Of a stretch of DNA of 64,000 bases, positions 26,463-35,574 are shown piece after piece. The stretch is from Marinomonas balearica. Its GTDB lineage: Bacteria > Pseudomonadota > Gammaproteobacteria > Pseudomonadales > Marinomonadaceae. Below the pieces are notes generated by a model. The model ran no database searches. It was not told the origin of the DNA and saw nothing but the letters and a program-made list of their open reading frames with translations. Every line of letters starts with the position of its first letter. The first letter of the stretch is position 1. The stretch covers positions 310,001-374,000 of the forward strand of contig NZ_SNXC01000012.1 in assembly GCF_004362145.1 (NCBI RefSeq), given 5' to 3'. Made by a program: the position numbers and the translations under genes.

Positions 26463-28721
26463 ATGAGTACTTCAACAGATCACAAAATGCCCGAATTAGA
26501 CTTCGATACGCCCGCGTTAAAGCGTCATCGTAAAGTTCGTGCATTAAAAGACCGCAGTGCCACAATCGGTATTGCTATAGGGGGCTGTAGCGTCATTTTG
26601 GCGGTACTGCTAATTTGTTTCTACTTATTGTATGAAGTTGCGCCTTTATTTACAGGTGCGAGCATAGAGAAAGAATCCAGCTATGCACTTCCTGCTACAG
26701 AAGCAGGTCCAAGCTTGTATATCACCGCTGAAGAGCAATCAGAAGTGGGAATGCGAGTTGGCCAAAATGGCGACATTATTTTCTTTAATGTAGCGGATGG
26801 CGCTGTTATTGAGCAGGTCAAAAATCCTCGTTCAGAAGCAGTAACGGCATTGGCTGTTGAGTCTGATGTAAGCCACTTATTGGCATTCGGCTATGAAGAT
26901 GGTCAAGTCTTGTTAGCGAGGCATGCTTATAAGATTACGTACCCAGACGGTGTTCGTAAGATTACCCCTCAAGTTGAATACCCTTACGGTGAAGAAGCAA
27001 TAAACGTTGCTGATTTCCCTGTGTCTGAACTTTCTGTTCGTGATTCTGAAGAGCAATTGACGATTGCGGCGATGGCTAAAGACGGAAGAGCATCTGTTAC
27101 AGTCTTTGAGAAAGAAGAAGATTTTCTTTCCGGTGAAGTGACGTTAAGTGAAACTTCTGCTCAACTTCCGAAGACGCAGGACGCGTTTAAGATGCTTATT
27201 TCAGGTGATCAGCGTTACTTATACCTTGCGACTCGCTCCGGCACGTTGTCCGAGTACGATCTTCGCAATATGAACGACGTTAAGTTTAAAGCTGAAATTC
27301 CGCTTCTAAAAGGCGATACACAACTGATCTCGATGAGTTACTTGGTGGGACAGTCTTCGATTATGGTCGCTGACTCTTCTGGCCGCGTCAGTCAGTGGTT
27401 TAACGTGCGCGGTGATGATAACGAAGAAGTGCTGACGTTTATTCGCGATGTTAAGCAACCTGTTGGTTTGACGGGCGTTGCTATGGAGCATCGACGCAAA
27501 GGCTTTGCAACGCTGGATCAAAACGGTGTGGTTGCGATATACAACGCAACAGCAAGCAGCCAAGTCATGGATGAACAGTTGAGTGACAGTTCCGCAAGAC
27601 TGATTTCGTTTACACCTCGTGCAAACGGTCTGTTACTCGAAGACAAATCAGGCATTCAATTCTTCTACGTTGATAACGAACACCCTGAAGTGTCTTGGTC
27701 TTCTATCTGGGGCAAAGTGTGGTATGAAGGCTATCAAGAGCCGACTTACACTTGGCAGTCTTCTGCTGCCAACAACGACTTTGAACCTAAATACAGCTTA
27801 ATGCCGTTGGCATTCGGTACAATTAAAGCGGCGTTTTACGCTATGTTGATGGCCGTTCCTTTGGCTATTTGTGGTGCAATCTACACGGCTTACTTCATGG
27901 CGCCAGCGCTGCGTCGTAAAATCAAGCCTATCATTGAATTGATGGAAGCACTGCCTACCGTAATTCTTGGTTTCTTGGCAGGGTTGTTCTTTGCACCTTT
28001 CCTTGAAGAGAATTTGGCTGCGGCATTTAGCGTGTTGATCGTATTGCCTGTTGGTGTGCTCTTGTTCTCCTTCATTTGGTCGCGCATGCCTCAGCAGATT
28101 CGTTGGTTAGTGCCTGATGGCTGGCAACCGCTCTTGTTGATCCCTGTTATCGTTTTCCTTGGCTGGATGTGTGTTGCTTTGAGCCCAGCAATTGAGTTGA
28201 ACTTCTTTGACGGCAACATCCGTGGCTGGATCACCAATGATCTTGGCATTACCTTTGACCAACGTAATGCGTTAGTTGTTGGGTTTGCGATGGGATTTGC
28301 GGTTATTCCAACCATCTTCTCGATTACCGAAGATGCCATATTCTCCGTGCCTAAAGCGTTGACTCAAGGGTCTCTAGCGCTGGGTGCTACATATTGGCAA
28401 ACTATGGTACGTGTTGTACTACCTACTGCGAGCCCAGGTATTTTCTCTGCCGTCATGATCGGTATGGGCCGTGCGGTGGGTGAAACCATGATCGTCTTGA
28501 TGGCGACGGGTAACACGCCGATTATGGATTTCAATATCTTCGAGGGTATGCGTACTTTGGCAGCCAACCTAGCGGTAGAAGTGCCTGAGTCTGAAGTGGG
28601 AAGCTCTCACTACCGAATCCTATTCTTGGCAGCGTTTGTACTCTTTGTCTTCACTTTTGTTGTGAACACAATCGCTGAAACCGTGCGTCAGCACCTACGT
28701 AAGAAATACGGGTCTTTGTAA
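26463..28721 (+). CDS. pstC: Phosphate ABC transporter permease PstC, long form
   Basis: Inner-membrane permease of the Pst phosphate transporter. At 752 residues it is more than twice the E. coli length. The first membrane segment (about residues 38-60) is followed by some 380 residues of periplasmic beta-rich sequence with repeat-like strands (LLAFGYEDGQVLLARH, YLATRSGTLSEYDL, IMVADSSGRVSQWF), suggesting a beta-propeller. The permease core begins near residue 445 (SLMPLAFGTIKAAFYAMLMAVPLAI) and carries the EAA-type loop SLALGATYWQTMVRVVLPTASPG. Long PstC forms are known in Pseudomonas and Vibrio. The start has no good ribosome binding site, and the Pho box lies 16 nt upstream. The stop overlaps pstA by one base (TAATG). 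Confidence 0.92.
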   Translation: MSTSTDHKMPELDFDTPALKRHRKVRALKDRSATIGIAIGGCSVILAVLLICFYLLYEVAPLFTGASIEKESSYALPATEAGPSLYITAEEQSEVGMRVGQNGDIIFFNVADGAVIEQVKNPRSEAVTALAVESDVSHLLAFGYEDGQVLLARHAYKITYPDGVRKITPQVEYPYGEEAINVADFPVSELSVRDSEEQLTIAAMAKDGRASVTVFEKEEDFLSGEVTLSETSAQLPKTQDAFKMLISGDQRYLYLATRSGTLSEYDLRNMNDVKFKAEIPLLKGDTQLISMSYLVGQSSIMVADSSGRVSQWFNVRGDDNEEVLTFIRDVKQPVGLTGVAMEHRRKGFATLDQNGVVAIYNATASSQVMDEQLSDSSARLISFTPRANGLLLEDKSGIQFFYVDNEHPEVSWSSIWGKVWYEGYQEPTYTWQSSAANNDFEPKYSLMPLAFGTIKAAFYAMLMAVPLAICGAIYTAYFMAPALRRKIKPIIELMEALPTVILGFLAGLFFAPFLEENLAAAFSVLIVLPVGVLLFSFIWSRMPQQIRWLVPDGWQPLLLIPVIVFLGWMCVALSPAIELNFFDGNIRGWITNDLGITFDQRNALVVGFAMGFAVIPTIFSITEDAIFSVPKALTQGSLALGATYWQTMVRVVLPTASPGIFSAVMIGMGRAVGETMIVLMATGNTPIMDFNIFEGMRTLAANLAVEVPESEVGSSHYRILFLAAFVLFVFTFVVNTIAETVRQHLRKKYGSL

Positions 28722-30433
28722 TGAGTAATGAAATAAAAATGAAGAACAAGTCCGTAACTGAATGGGTCAAGTCTGGTGATCCATGGGTATGGCTTAACGC
28801 AGGCGCTGTGGCGATTTCGGTCATCATGGTAATTGGTCTTTTACTTCTTATTGCCGTTCGTGGCTTGGGACACTTCTGGCCTGCTGATATTGTTGAAGCA
28901 ACCTACGAGTTACCGGGTGATTCTGCATACAACATTGTTGCAGAGCGCGTTGAAAGCGTAGAAGTGCCAGCCGCACAGCTTCGTGAAGCGGGTGTTAACG
29001 TTGGTGAGCATCATGACATTATGATGCGTACACTGATGAAAACAGGTAACCGCGATGTTTACGGATCGGATTTCCGTTGGGTCGTTGATGCCTACGTAAC
29101 CGACACTAAACGTCCGGAAATGCTGTTTGCTGCTGAGCGTCATGAGTGGGGTAACTTATACGGTTATCTAAAAGCAGTTAAGGAAGACGGCAAGATCATC
29201 GCGCAAACAAAAGATCTAACGCCAACCGACTCTGCTCTTAATACTTGGGACGAGTTTGAGAAGCGTATTGATCGTGCAACAGCCATTCATGATGAAATCT
29301 ACCAAGTAGAGAAGCATGACATTGGTAAGATCAACTACGCACTTGAACGCATACGCTTGGAACAGCGTGGTTATGAGCTTAATAACACGTTTACACCTGA
29401 ACGCCGTGCGGATCTTGATGCAGAGCGTGCTCAATACGATGCAGAGTATAAAGGCTTGCAAAGTAAGCTTGTCGACCTTTATCAGCAAATCAACCGTGAT
29501 TCATTCATCGTACAAGTCATGGACGGTTCTGAACATGAGATTCAAGTATCGAAGATCGTTCGTGCATTCCGTCCGAATGCAATGGGCATTGTGGCGAAGC
29601 TTGGTTTCTACGGAGCTAAGTTGGGTGAATTCTTAACGGCAGAACCGCGTGAAGCAAATACAGAAGGGGGTGTTTTCCCTGCCATCTTCGGTACGGTCAT
29701 GATGGTTATGTTGATGACGGTATTGGTGACGCCTTTCGGTGTTGTCGCTGCGGTTTATCTTCGTGAATATGCGAAACAAGGTTTATTAACTCGTATCATT
29801 CGTATCGCGGTAAACAATTTGGCGGGTGTACCGTCTATTGTATACGGTGTATTTGGTTTAGGTTTCTTCATTTACTTCCTTGGATCAGGTATCGATCAGG
29901 CGTTCTTCCCTGAAGCGCTTCCTTCTCCGACGTTTGGTACAGGCGGCCTTATGTGGGCGTCGATCACGCTGGCACTGTTGACAGTTCCTGTGGTGATTGT
30001 TGCGACGGAAGAAGGTTTGTCACGTATTCCACGTAATGTTCGTGAAGGCAGCTTGGCATTAGGTGCAACAAAGGCTGAAACCTTGTTTCGAGTTGTTTTG
30101 CCAATGGCGAGCCCAGCTATTATGACGGGTGTTATCCTTGCGGTGGCGCGAGCGGCTGGCGAAGTGGCTCCGTTGATGCTGGTGGGTGTTGTAAAACTTG
30201 CGCCTTCTTTGCCATTAGACGGTAACTACCCTTTTATCCACTTGGATCAAAAATTCATGCACTTGGGTTTCCATATTTACGATGTTGGTTTCCAAAGTCC
30301 AAACGTAGAGGCAGCACGCCCTCTTGTATACGCAACGGCATTATTGCTGGTGATCGTTATTGCATTGCTTAACTTAGCGGCAGTTACGATTCGTAACCAC
30401 TTACGTGAAAAATACAAATCGCTGGAAATGTAA
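28721..30433 (+). CDS. pstA: Phosphate ABC transporter permease PstA, long form
   Basis: Second permease of the Pst transporter, 570 residues against about 300 in E. coli. The first membrane segment (about residues 25-47) is followed by roughly 250 residues of charged, helical extracytoplasmic sequence (DUF3333-like; RATAIHDEIYQVEKHDIGKI, ERRADLDAERAQYDAEYKG). The permease core starts near residue 315 (VFPAIFGTVMMVMLMTVLVTPFGVVAAVYLREYA) and has the EAA loop GSLALGATKAETLFRVVLPMASPAI. The start codon overlaps the pstC stop by one base, implying coupled translation. PstA and PstC both carry extra domains on the same membrane side, which probably contact each other or PstS; this is inference. 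Confidence 0.94.
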   Translation: MSNEIKMKNKSVTEWVKSGDPWVWLNAGAVAISVIMVIGLLLLIAVRGLGHFWPADIVEATYELPGDSAYNIVAERVESVEVPAAQLREAGVNVGEHHDIMMRTLMKTGNRDVYGSDFRWVVDAYVTDTKRPEMLFAAERHEWGNLYGYLKAVKEDGKIIAQTKDLTPTDSALNTWDEFEKRIDRATAIHDEIYQVEKHDIGKINYALERIRLEQRGYELNNTFTPERRADLDAERAQYDAEYKGLQSKLVDLYQQINRDSFIVQVMDGSEHEIQVSKIVRAFRPNAMGIVAKLGFYGAKLGEFLTAEPREANTEGGVFPAIFGTVMMVMLMTVLVTPFGVVAAVYLREYAKQGLLTRIIRIAVNNLAGVPSIVYGVFGLGFFIYFLGSGIDQAFFPEALPSPTFGTGGLMWASITLALLTVPVVIVATEEGLSRIPRNVREGSLALGATKAETLFRVVLPMASPAIMTGVILAVARAAGEVAPLMLVGVVKLAPSLPLDGNYPFIHLDQKFMHLGFHIYDVGFQSPNVEAARPLVYATALLLVIVIALLNLAAVTIRNHLREKYKSLEM

Positions 30434-30454
30434 AGCGGCGGAGAAGAGACGATT

Positions 30455-31285
30455 ATGAGCGAAACTAAAACACACTCAATTGATATTTCTGCAATGCAGC
30501 GTACTCAACAACCGTTGCGCATTGAAGATGAAAAAATTTGTCTATCAGTAGAAGACCTTCACCTTTATTACGGTGAAAAAGAAGCACTGAAAGGCATCGA
30601 TATGATCATTCCTGAAAAGAAGGTAACGGCGTTCATCGGTCCTTCTGGTTGTGGTAAATCTACGTTATTGCGTTGTTTCAATCGCATGAATGACTTGGTA
30701 GATAGCTGTCGCATTGACGGTAAAATCAGGCTTCATGAGCAAAATATTTATGAAAAAGGGACGGACGTCGCAGAGCTTCGTCGTAGAGTCGGTATGGTAT
30801 TCCAAAAGCCAAACCCATTCCCGAAAAGCATCTATGAAAACGTTGCGTATGGCCTTCGTATTCAAGGTATTAATAAAAAGCGTGTTATCGACGAAACTGT
30901 TGAATGGGCGTTACGCTCAGCGGCGCTTTGGGATGAAGTAAAAGACCGTTTGCATGAAAGTGCGTTGGGTATGTCCGGTGGTCAGCAACAGCGTTTGGTT
31001 ATTGCTCGTACGGTAGCTGTTAAGCCTGAAGTTTTGCTGTTGGACGAACCTGCGTCAGCACTTGATCCCATCTCTACATTGAAAATTGAAGAGTTGATTC
31101 ACGAGTTGAAAGAAGAATTCACGATTGCCATCGTAACGCACAATATGCAACAGGCAGCTCGTGTTTCTGACTATACTGCTTTCATGTACATGGGTGACAT
31201 GGTTGAATTTGGCGACACTAATTCGCTGTTCACAAACCCAACTAAGCAGCAAACTGAAGACTACATCACTGGCCGTTACGGTTAG
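30455..31285 (+). CDS. pstB: Phosphate ABC transporter ATP-binding protein PstB
   Basis: Cytoplasmic ATPase of the Pst transporter, 276 residues. Walker A is [20 protein letters not shown], typical of PstB; the signature is [33 protein letters not shown] with Walker B, followed by the switch His in [19 protein letters not shown] short N-terminal extension of about 20 residues precedes the ABC domain. It lies 21 nt after pstA and 16 nt before phoU, clearly in the pst operon. Besides transport, PstB is part of the complex through which PhoR senses phosphate via PhoU. Confidence 0.97.
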   Translation: MSETKTHSIDISAMQRTQQPLRIEDEKICLSVEDLHLYYGEKEALKGIDMIIPEKKVTAFIGPSGCGKSTLLRCFNRMNDLVDSCRIDGKIRLHEQNIYEKGTDVAELRRRVGMVFQKPNPFPKSIYENVAYGLRIQGINKKRVIDETVEWALRSAALWDEVKDRLHESALGMSGGQQQRLVIARTVAVKPEVLLLDEPASALDPISTLKIEELIHELKEEFTIAIVTHNMQQAARVSDYTAFMYMGDMVEFGDTNSLFTNPTKQQTEDYITGRYG

Positions 31286-31301
31286 GTCGAGGAGAGGGAA
31301 C

Positions 31302-32018
31302 ATGACAGAATTCACATCAGATCATATTTCTCAGCAGTTCAACGCTGAACTAGAGACATTACGCCAGCATTTTCTAACAATGGGTGGTGTAGTTGAAAAT
31401 CAAGTCGCAGATGCGATTCAGTCTATGTTGGACAGCGACGGCGCTCTTGCAGAAGACGTGAAAGACAAAGACGCGACGGTGAATCAGCTAGACGGCATCA
31501 TTGACGAAGAATGTACTCGCATTCTTGCCAAGCGACAGCCGGCAGCAACCGATTTGCGTATGATTTTGTCCATCGGTAAAGCCGTGGGTGAACTTGAGCG
31601 CATTGGTGATGAAGCGAAGAAAATTGCACGTTTGACCATTACATTGGTTGAAGAAGGCGAATCGCCACGCGGTTACGTTGAAATCAATCGTATCGGTCAA
31701 ATGGTATCGCGTATGGTGCACGACGCGTTGGACGCTTACGCGCGTTTGGATGTTGATGCCGCTATTCGCGTAGCGAAGCAAGATCGCAACGTCGACATGG
31801 AGTTCAAGACCGCGATGCGTTCTTTAGTGACTTACATGATGGAAGATCCTCGTTCGATCACACGTGTGATCAACGTTATCTGGGTACTTCGCTCACTTGA
31901 ACGTATTGGCGATCATGCTCAGCATATCTGCCAGCATTTAATTTACTTGGTTAAAGGACAGGATGTACGCCATGTTCCTGTCAGCCAGTTGTCTGAAGAA
32001 GTTTCTGACAAGAAGTAA
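31302..32018 (+). CDS. phoU: Phosphate signalling protein PhoU
   Basis: Negative regulator linking Pst transport activity to the PhoR kinase. The ATG at 31302 is preceded by GAGGAGAGGG, and the 238-residue product has the usual length; a longer in-frame extension into pstB is not credible. Two repeated three-helix bundles each carry the family's metal-binding type motif: KAVGELERIGDEAKKIA in the first half and WVLRSLERIGDHAQHICQ in the second. It is the last gene of pstSCAB-phoU and is followed by a strong terminator. Its partner genes phoBR are about 13 kb away at 45537-47615. Confidence 0.97.
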   Translation: MTEFTSDHISQQFNAELETLRQHFLTMGGVVENQVADAIQSMLDSDGALAEDVKDKDATVNQLDGIIDEECTRILAKRQPAATDLRMILSIGKAVGELERIGDEAKKIARLTITLVEEGESPRGYVEINRIGQMVSRMVHDALDAYARLDVDAAIRVAKQDRNVDMEFKTAMRSLVTYMMEDPRSITRVINVIWVLRSLERIGDHAQHICQHLIYLVKGQDVRHVPVSQLSEEVSDKK

Positions 32019-32038
32019 ATTACGGCGCTAAAAACTCG

Positions 32039-32084
32039 TAACCCCCGTCGCTCGTTCGAATGTCGCTGGCGGGGGTTATGTTTT
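32039..32084 (+). terminator. Terminator of the pst operon
   Basis: TAACCCCCG pairs with CGGGGGTTA around a loop that can fold further, followed by TGTTTTAC. It lies 20 nt after the phoU stop. Confidence 0.75.
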
Positions 32085-32245
32085 ACAATATGACTTTCTC
32101 TATTGTTAATTTTCTCCATTATTAATTTTTCCCGCTTTCATTTCCTCACGTTTATTTCGCATTTGCTCTTTTAATCTCTCTTCTTTCTTTATGAGTCGTC
32201 TCGGCATATGATTTTCATATAACGATAAGAGTAAGGAGATGAAGT

Positions 32246-32746
32246 ATGTTTACCATTGAGCTAAGCGATAACTTACCTAAAACAGAATCTTATAATACGT
32301 TAAACAAACAACTGTCCGCTCTGCTAAGTGGAGAGCGAGATTTAATTTGTAATGCAGCGCAATTTTCTGCGTTTGTTATGCAAGCCTTACCAAACGTGAA
32401 TTGGGCTGGGTTTTACTTTGCTCGTGGTGAAGAGCTGGTATTAGGGCCTTATGTTGGCAAAGTCGCATGCACTCGTATCCCTTTTACACGAGGTGTTTGT
32501 GGTGCTGCCGCACGATCTTTAAAGACTCAGCGAATTGAAGATGTGCATATGTTTCCTGGCCATATCGCTTGTGATGGGAACAGTGCATCTGAAATCGTCA
32601 TTCCCATCGTGGTCAACAGTCGATTTATCGGTGTTTTTGATATAGACAGTCCGGAAAAAGGCCGTTTTACTGAAGAAGACCAGTTTGGTTTAGAGAACTG
32701 GGTCAACTCTTTTATTGAAGCGACAGACTTTGATTGGCAGTTTTGA
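32246..32746 (+). CDS. msrC: Free methionine-R-sulfoxide reductase (GAF-type, fRMsr)
   Basis: Reduces free L-methionine-R-sulfoxide in the cytoplasm using a GAF-fold active site. The 166-residue protein contains the three family cysteines at 75, 85 and 109 (KVACTRI, GVCGAA, HIACDG), with the 10 and 24 residue spacing seen in E. coli YebR/MsrC (84, 94, 118). NWAGFYF and GVFDIDSP are also typical. It has a good TAAGGAGATG site. It stands alone between the pst operon and the convergent signalling cluster, with a small hairpin overlapping the neighbouring stop codon. Confidence 0.93.
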   Translation: MFTIELSDNLPKTESYNTLNKQLSALLSGERDLICNAAQFSAFVMQALPNVNWAGFYFARGEELVLGPYVGKVACTRIPFTRGVCGAAARSLKTQRIEDVHMFPGHIACDGNSASEIVIPIVVNSRFIGVFDIDSPEKGRFTEEDQFGLENWVNSFIEATDFDWQF

Positions 32747-32787
32747 GGTGCGTTTTTTGTGATTGTTTCCAGTCAGGTTTTCCGCAC

Positions 32788-32807
32788 ACGCTTCTAAATA
32801 GAAGCGT
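32788..32807. other. Stem-loop at convergent ends of msrC and the HPt gene
   Basis: ACGCTTCT-AAAT-AGAAGCGT, an 8-bp perfect stem with a 4-nt loop, within a larger imperfect GC-rich repeat (CGCACACGC against GCGTGCG). The HPt gene stop codon (32794-32796) lies inside it. No U-tract. Confidence 0.5.
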
Positions 32808-33195
32808 CAAAAGCGTGCGCTTCAAATGCCATAAATACGTTATTAAGCTCCGTTAATGAAGCATTCTGTAAGGTTTGGACGGGTTGGATGAGCGCTAAAA
32901 TAGACTCATGTTGTTCCTTCTCTCCAGCACTTTCTATTTCAGCATACAACTTGCTGAGCGGTACTAACCCCATATTGGCGCTTGCTGATTTCAGAGAATG
33001 GCTGAGTTGATGGATAGAATGAAAGTTGCCGCGCTCGGATTGCTGCAGCAACTCAGGGAACTTTTGCTGCACATCGGCAATGTATGTCTTTTTTATTGAG
33101 TCTAAGGCGTCCAATCCGATCACGAGTTTCAATTCGGATAAATGCTCTACATTGACGAGTTCTTCCGTTAACAGATTATCGTCGATCTTACTCAT
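32794..33195 (-). CDS. Free-standing HPt phosphotransfer protein
   Basis: A 133-residue histidine phosphotransfer protein. The motif IHQLSHSLKSASANMGL places the phosphorylatable His at residue 66, with the usual Lys and Gly-like contacts, in a predicted four-helix bundle. I chose the ATG at 33195: AAGGAG ends 5 nt before it and overlaps the end of the upstream kinase gene, whose TGA is only 2 nt away, so translation is coupled. A GTG two codons earlier is less well placed. Its operon partner is a hybrid kinase that has lost its own phospho-accepting His and Asp, so this is the only intact phosphosite in the cluster. It may take phosphate from another kinase. Confidence 0.85.
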   Translation of the reverse strand: MSKIDDNLLTEELVNVEHLSELKLVIGLDALDSIKKTYIADVQQKFPELLQQSERGNFHSIHQLSHSLKSASANMGLVPLSKLYAEIESAGEKEQHESILALIQPVQTLQNASLTELNNVFMAFEAHAFDASI

Positions 33196-33197
33196 GT

Positions 33198-35030
33198 TCA
33201 CTCCTTAGAAAGAGACTCTGATGTTGCATTGGATTCCATCTCTGTGAAAAGGCGAATCAGCTCTTGTTCCGTTTGATTGTGCGTATATGGAAATCTAATT
33301 TGAGTTTCAGACAGCAATGAAAGACAGCGTTCACCGATGTAGCGCTTATCTCCAACAATCGGAATACCGCTATTGTAGAGCTCAACAAGGTAATCAACGC
33401 CGTCGTTGTTGACCGCTAGATCTTGGGCTAAAAGCACCAAATCGAAATCTTCATCTGTCAGCAAACCGGCTGTTTCAGAATGGGTTACGTGCATTCCATA
33501 TGACATGAGTAATATGGTAATGGTACGCGATAAATGCTTGTCTGGATCAACCAACAAGACGTGTTTGTCCTTAAGAAGCGGATTAAACAGCGCCTTCGTA
33601 TTGTGTTTTATGTGGATTGGGACATCAACCCAAAACTCTGTCCCGTTTCTGGAGGAACTGGAAAAGTGAAGGTTGCCGCCCATTAAATAAATGAGCTTAT
33701 GACACAGGGTGAGGCCTAACTTCATGTCTTTTGCCGCATGCTTCTCTGAATGAGAAGCCAACAGCGGGTTGTTTCTGAGGGCTTTTTGAATCGCGAGAGG
33801 CAGGCCAGTCCCTGTATCCCTTACCGCTATTTGCATCATTTGGGTAACGTGTTCGCTACTTTCGTCGGATAGGTTAACGGTATTCGGCTCATTCGCAGAC
33901 ATACGTAAAATGACGCTAACTGTACCTGAAGGCGTAAAAGTAATGGCATTCTGAATCAGGGCGAGCACAATTTCTCGTAATCGGGAGAAGTCTGCCACGA
34001 TGGTTTCTGGAATAGACGGGTCTACAACAAACACTGACCGTAGCCCTTTGCGGTTGAGTTGAGGACCGCTGTTTAATAAACAGCTTTCGATATTAAGGCG
34101 AACGGACCCTGATTTTGGTGCAAGCTCCAATTGTTGTACATCGATCAGAGCTAAATCTTGCAACATCTCGATGCTGCCTAGCAGTTGTGTCCCGTATTCT
34201 TCCAGTCGACGCCCAAGATCCTTACTGCGTTCAGCGGAAGGCCCTTTACTTAAACTGCCTGAGACGCCTAACACGGCGTTAAGAGGGGCGCGGACTTCTT
34301 GAGAAATCATGGTCAGTGTGTCGGTTTTTTCTTCAAGAACGTCCTGTAATTTAGATTCTAATGCGTAGCACTTGTCATTGACCTGCTTTAAGTTTCGGAT
34401 GGATCGATAACTTATAAGCAGCAATAAGATCAAACAAACGAGGAAAATGCCGCCCAGCAGCTGTATGTAACTTAGCCAAGATTTAAGTTCCTGTCGTTTG
34501 CTGTTTGCGTATTTGTTGGCATCTTGATGCGTTAGAACGACAAATTCGTTGATTTGAGGAGCGATGCGTTCGAGTCGGGTAAGCAACCTTTTTATCGCTG
34601 TTGCATCGTTGTTCTCAAGACGCTCGATGCCCAAACTGACTAGTTCGAACTCGCCATTGATGATGTTCAGTAACCGTATGGTTCGAGCGTCGGTGTAATT
34701 ACGAAAAAGCGTGCCGACCTGATTATTACGTAATAAATCAATGCGGCTCATGACGATATCATATTGATCGTACGCAGCGCCTTGTAGTGGAAAATCGTCG
34801 TCTTGTACGTTGAGAAGGAATTGTTCGAATCGATAGCTTTGAAGTTGAAGTTGCAGCGCATTCCAACGATAGCTTTCGAAAATAGTGCGGTTATTGGCTC
34901 TTTGGCCGTCACTGACTGCCAGTATCAGCAAAAAGCACACGATGACCATCGTGAGCAACATGCCAATTAGCCCATAGCCTAAATACTGTCGTGAACCAAA
35001 CAGCCATTGTGACCTAAGAAGTTTCGACAT
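33198..35030 (-). CDS. Degenerate hybrid sensor histidine kinase lacking phospho-acceptor His and Asp
   Basis: A 610-residue inner-membrane sensor: membrane segment at about 17-39, periplasmic helical domain at 40-185, second segment at 186-208, then HisKA-like, HATPase-like and receiver-like domains. The H-box reads MISQEVRAPLNAVLG, so the usual His is Gln244. The HATPase keeps the N box (QNAITFT) and DTGTG, but the ATP-lid GTGLGL is degraded to DMKLGL. The receiver (about 480-600) has Ala535 where Asp is expected (DLVLLAQDL) and an altered acidic pair (VDPD). It is uninterrupted and in a tight operon with a periplasmic SUOX-fold protein and an HPt protein, so it looks maintained rather than decayed. 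A ligand-responsive scaffold or pseudokinase is my inference. Confidence 0.85.
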   Translation of the reverse strand: MSKLLRSQWLFGSRQYLGYGLIGMLLTMVIVCFLLILAVSDGQRANNRTIFESYRWNALQLQLQSYRFEQFLLNVQDDDFPLQGAAYDQYDIVMSRIDLLRNNQVGTLFRNYTDARTIRLLNIINGEFELVSLGIERLENNDATAIKRLLTRLERIAPQINEFVVLTHQDANKYANSKRQELKSWLSYIQLLGGIFLVCLILLLLISYRSIRNLKQVNDKCYALESKLQDVLEEKTDTLTMISQEVRAPLNAVLGVSGSLSKGPSAERSKDLGRRLEEYGTQLLGSIEMLQDLALIDVQQLELAPKSGSVRLNIESCLLNSGPQLNRKGLRSVFVVDPSIPETIVADFSRLREIVLALIQNAITFTPSGTVSVILRMSANEPNTVNLSDESSEHVTQMMQIAVRDTGTGLPLAIQKALRNNPLLASHSEKHAAKDMKLGLTLCHKLIYLMGGNLHFSSSSRNGTEFWVDVPIHIKHNTKALFNPLLKDKHVLLVDPDKHLSRTITILLMSYGMHVTHSETAGLLTDEDFDLVLLAQDLAVNNDGVDYLVELYNSGIPIVGDKRYIGERCLSLLSETQIRFPYTHNQTEQELIRLFTEMESNATSESLSKE

Positions 35031-35046
35031 GTTGTGAGTACATTCC

Positions 35047-35574
35047 TTACTCTATAAATTCAATGGACTTGACTTGCCAGACCGATCTTCCAAAGTAGGT
35101 CTCTTTTCGTAACTCTCGGTGAGAGTCGAAGTCATAGATTACAAGCAGAGGGCCCAATTTACGTACACTGATACGTTTGCCGTCCATGTGAGTAGCAATT
35201 ATAGCGCCTTTTTCTGTGAAGTCTTCAATGGGAATTTCGCTAATGTACTCGTTAAGTGCGGTTACTCGAACCGTCGAGGCGTGTGCGTTCACGACTTTCA
35301 GTAAATCTTGCAAGTAAAACCCTTCGTATTTATGGACGGTTTTCGTCCAAGGGGCATCGGTCAGAATGGTCGCAGTAGGAAGACTCGATAGCATGTCCAG
35401 ATCGAATTTAGCGGCTTGGTTTGAGTTGGTATTGGTGATTTGCCCAGTGACGGTTAACACCACTCTGTTTTTCGGCATTTCCAAGGCTGAAACAGTCGTC
35501 GAAAATAGGCAAAGGAGTAGGAATAAATAGCCCATGAAACGACGTGTCTGAGAAGAATAACGGGAATTTTGCAT
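35047..35574 (-). CDS. Periplasmic SUOX-fold (oxidoreductase molybdopterin-binding-like) protein without cofactor Cys
   Basis: A 175-residue exported protein with a signal peptide (hydrophobic core FMGYLFLLLCLFSTTVSA). The mature part resembles the small oxidoreductase molybdopterin-binding domain family: VVLTVTGQI, LSSLPTATILTDAPWT, YEGFYLQDLLKVVNA, VTALNEYISEIPIEDF, GPLLVIYDFD, and WQVKSIEFIE at the end. The mature sequence has no Cys, so the residue that ligates molybdenum in true enzymes is missing. A binding or sensing role is therefore more likely than catalysis. It is first in a three-gene operon, 16 nt before the degenerate sensor kinase, and may present a ligand to that kinase's periplasmic domain. 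Confidence 0.75.
   Translation of the reverse strand: MQNSRYSSQTRRFMGYLFLLLCLFSTTVSALEMPKNRVVLTVTGQITNTNSNQAAKFDLDMLSSLPTATILTDAPWTKTVHKYEGFYLQDLLKVVNAHASTVRVTALNEYISEIPIEDFTEKGAIIATHMDGKRISVRKLGPLLVIYDFDSHRELRKETYFGRSVWQVKSIEFIE

Noticed and set aside
31161..31301. N-terminally extended PhoU starting inside pstB
   Set aside because: The extension overlaps the pstB coding region in another frame; the ATG at 31302 has a strong ribosome binding site and gives the normal PhoU length.
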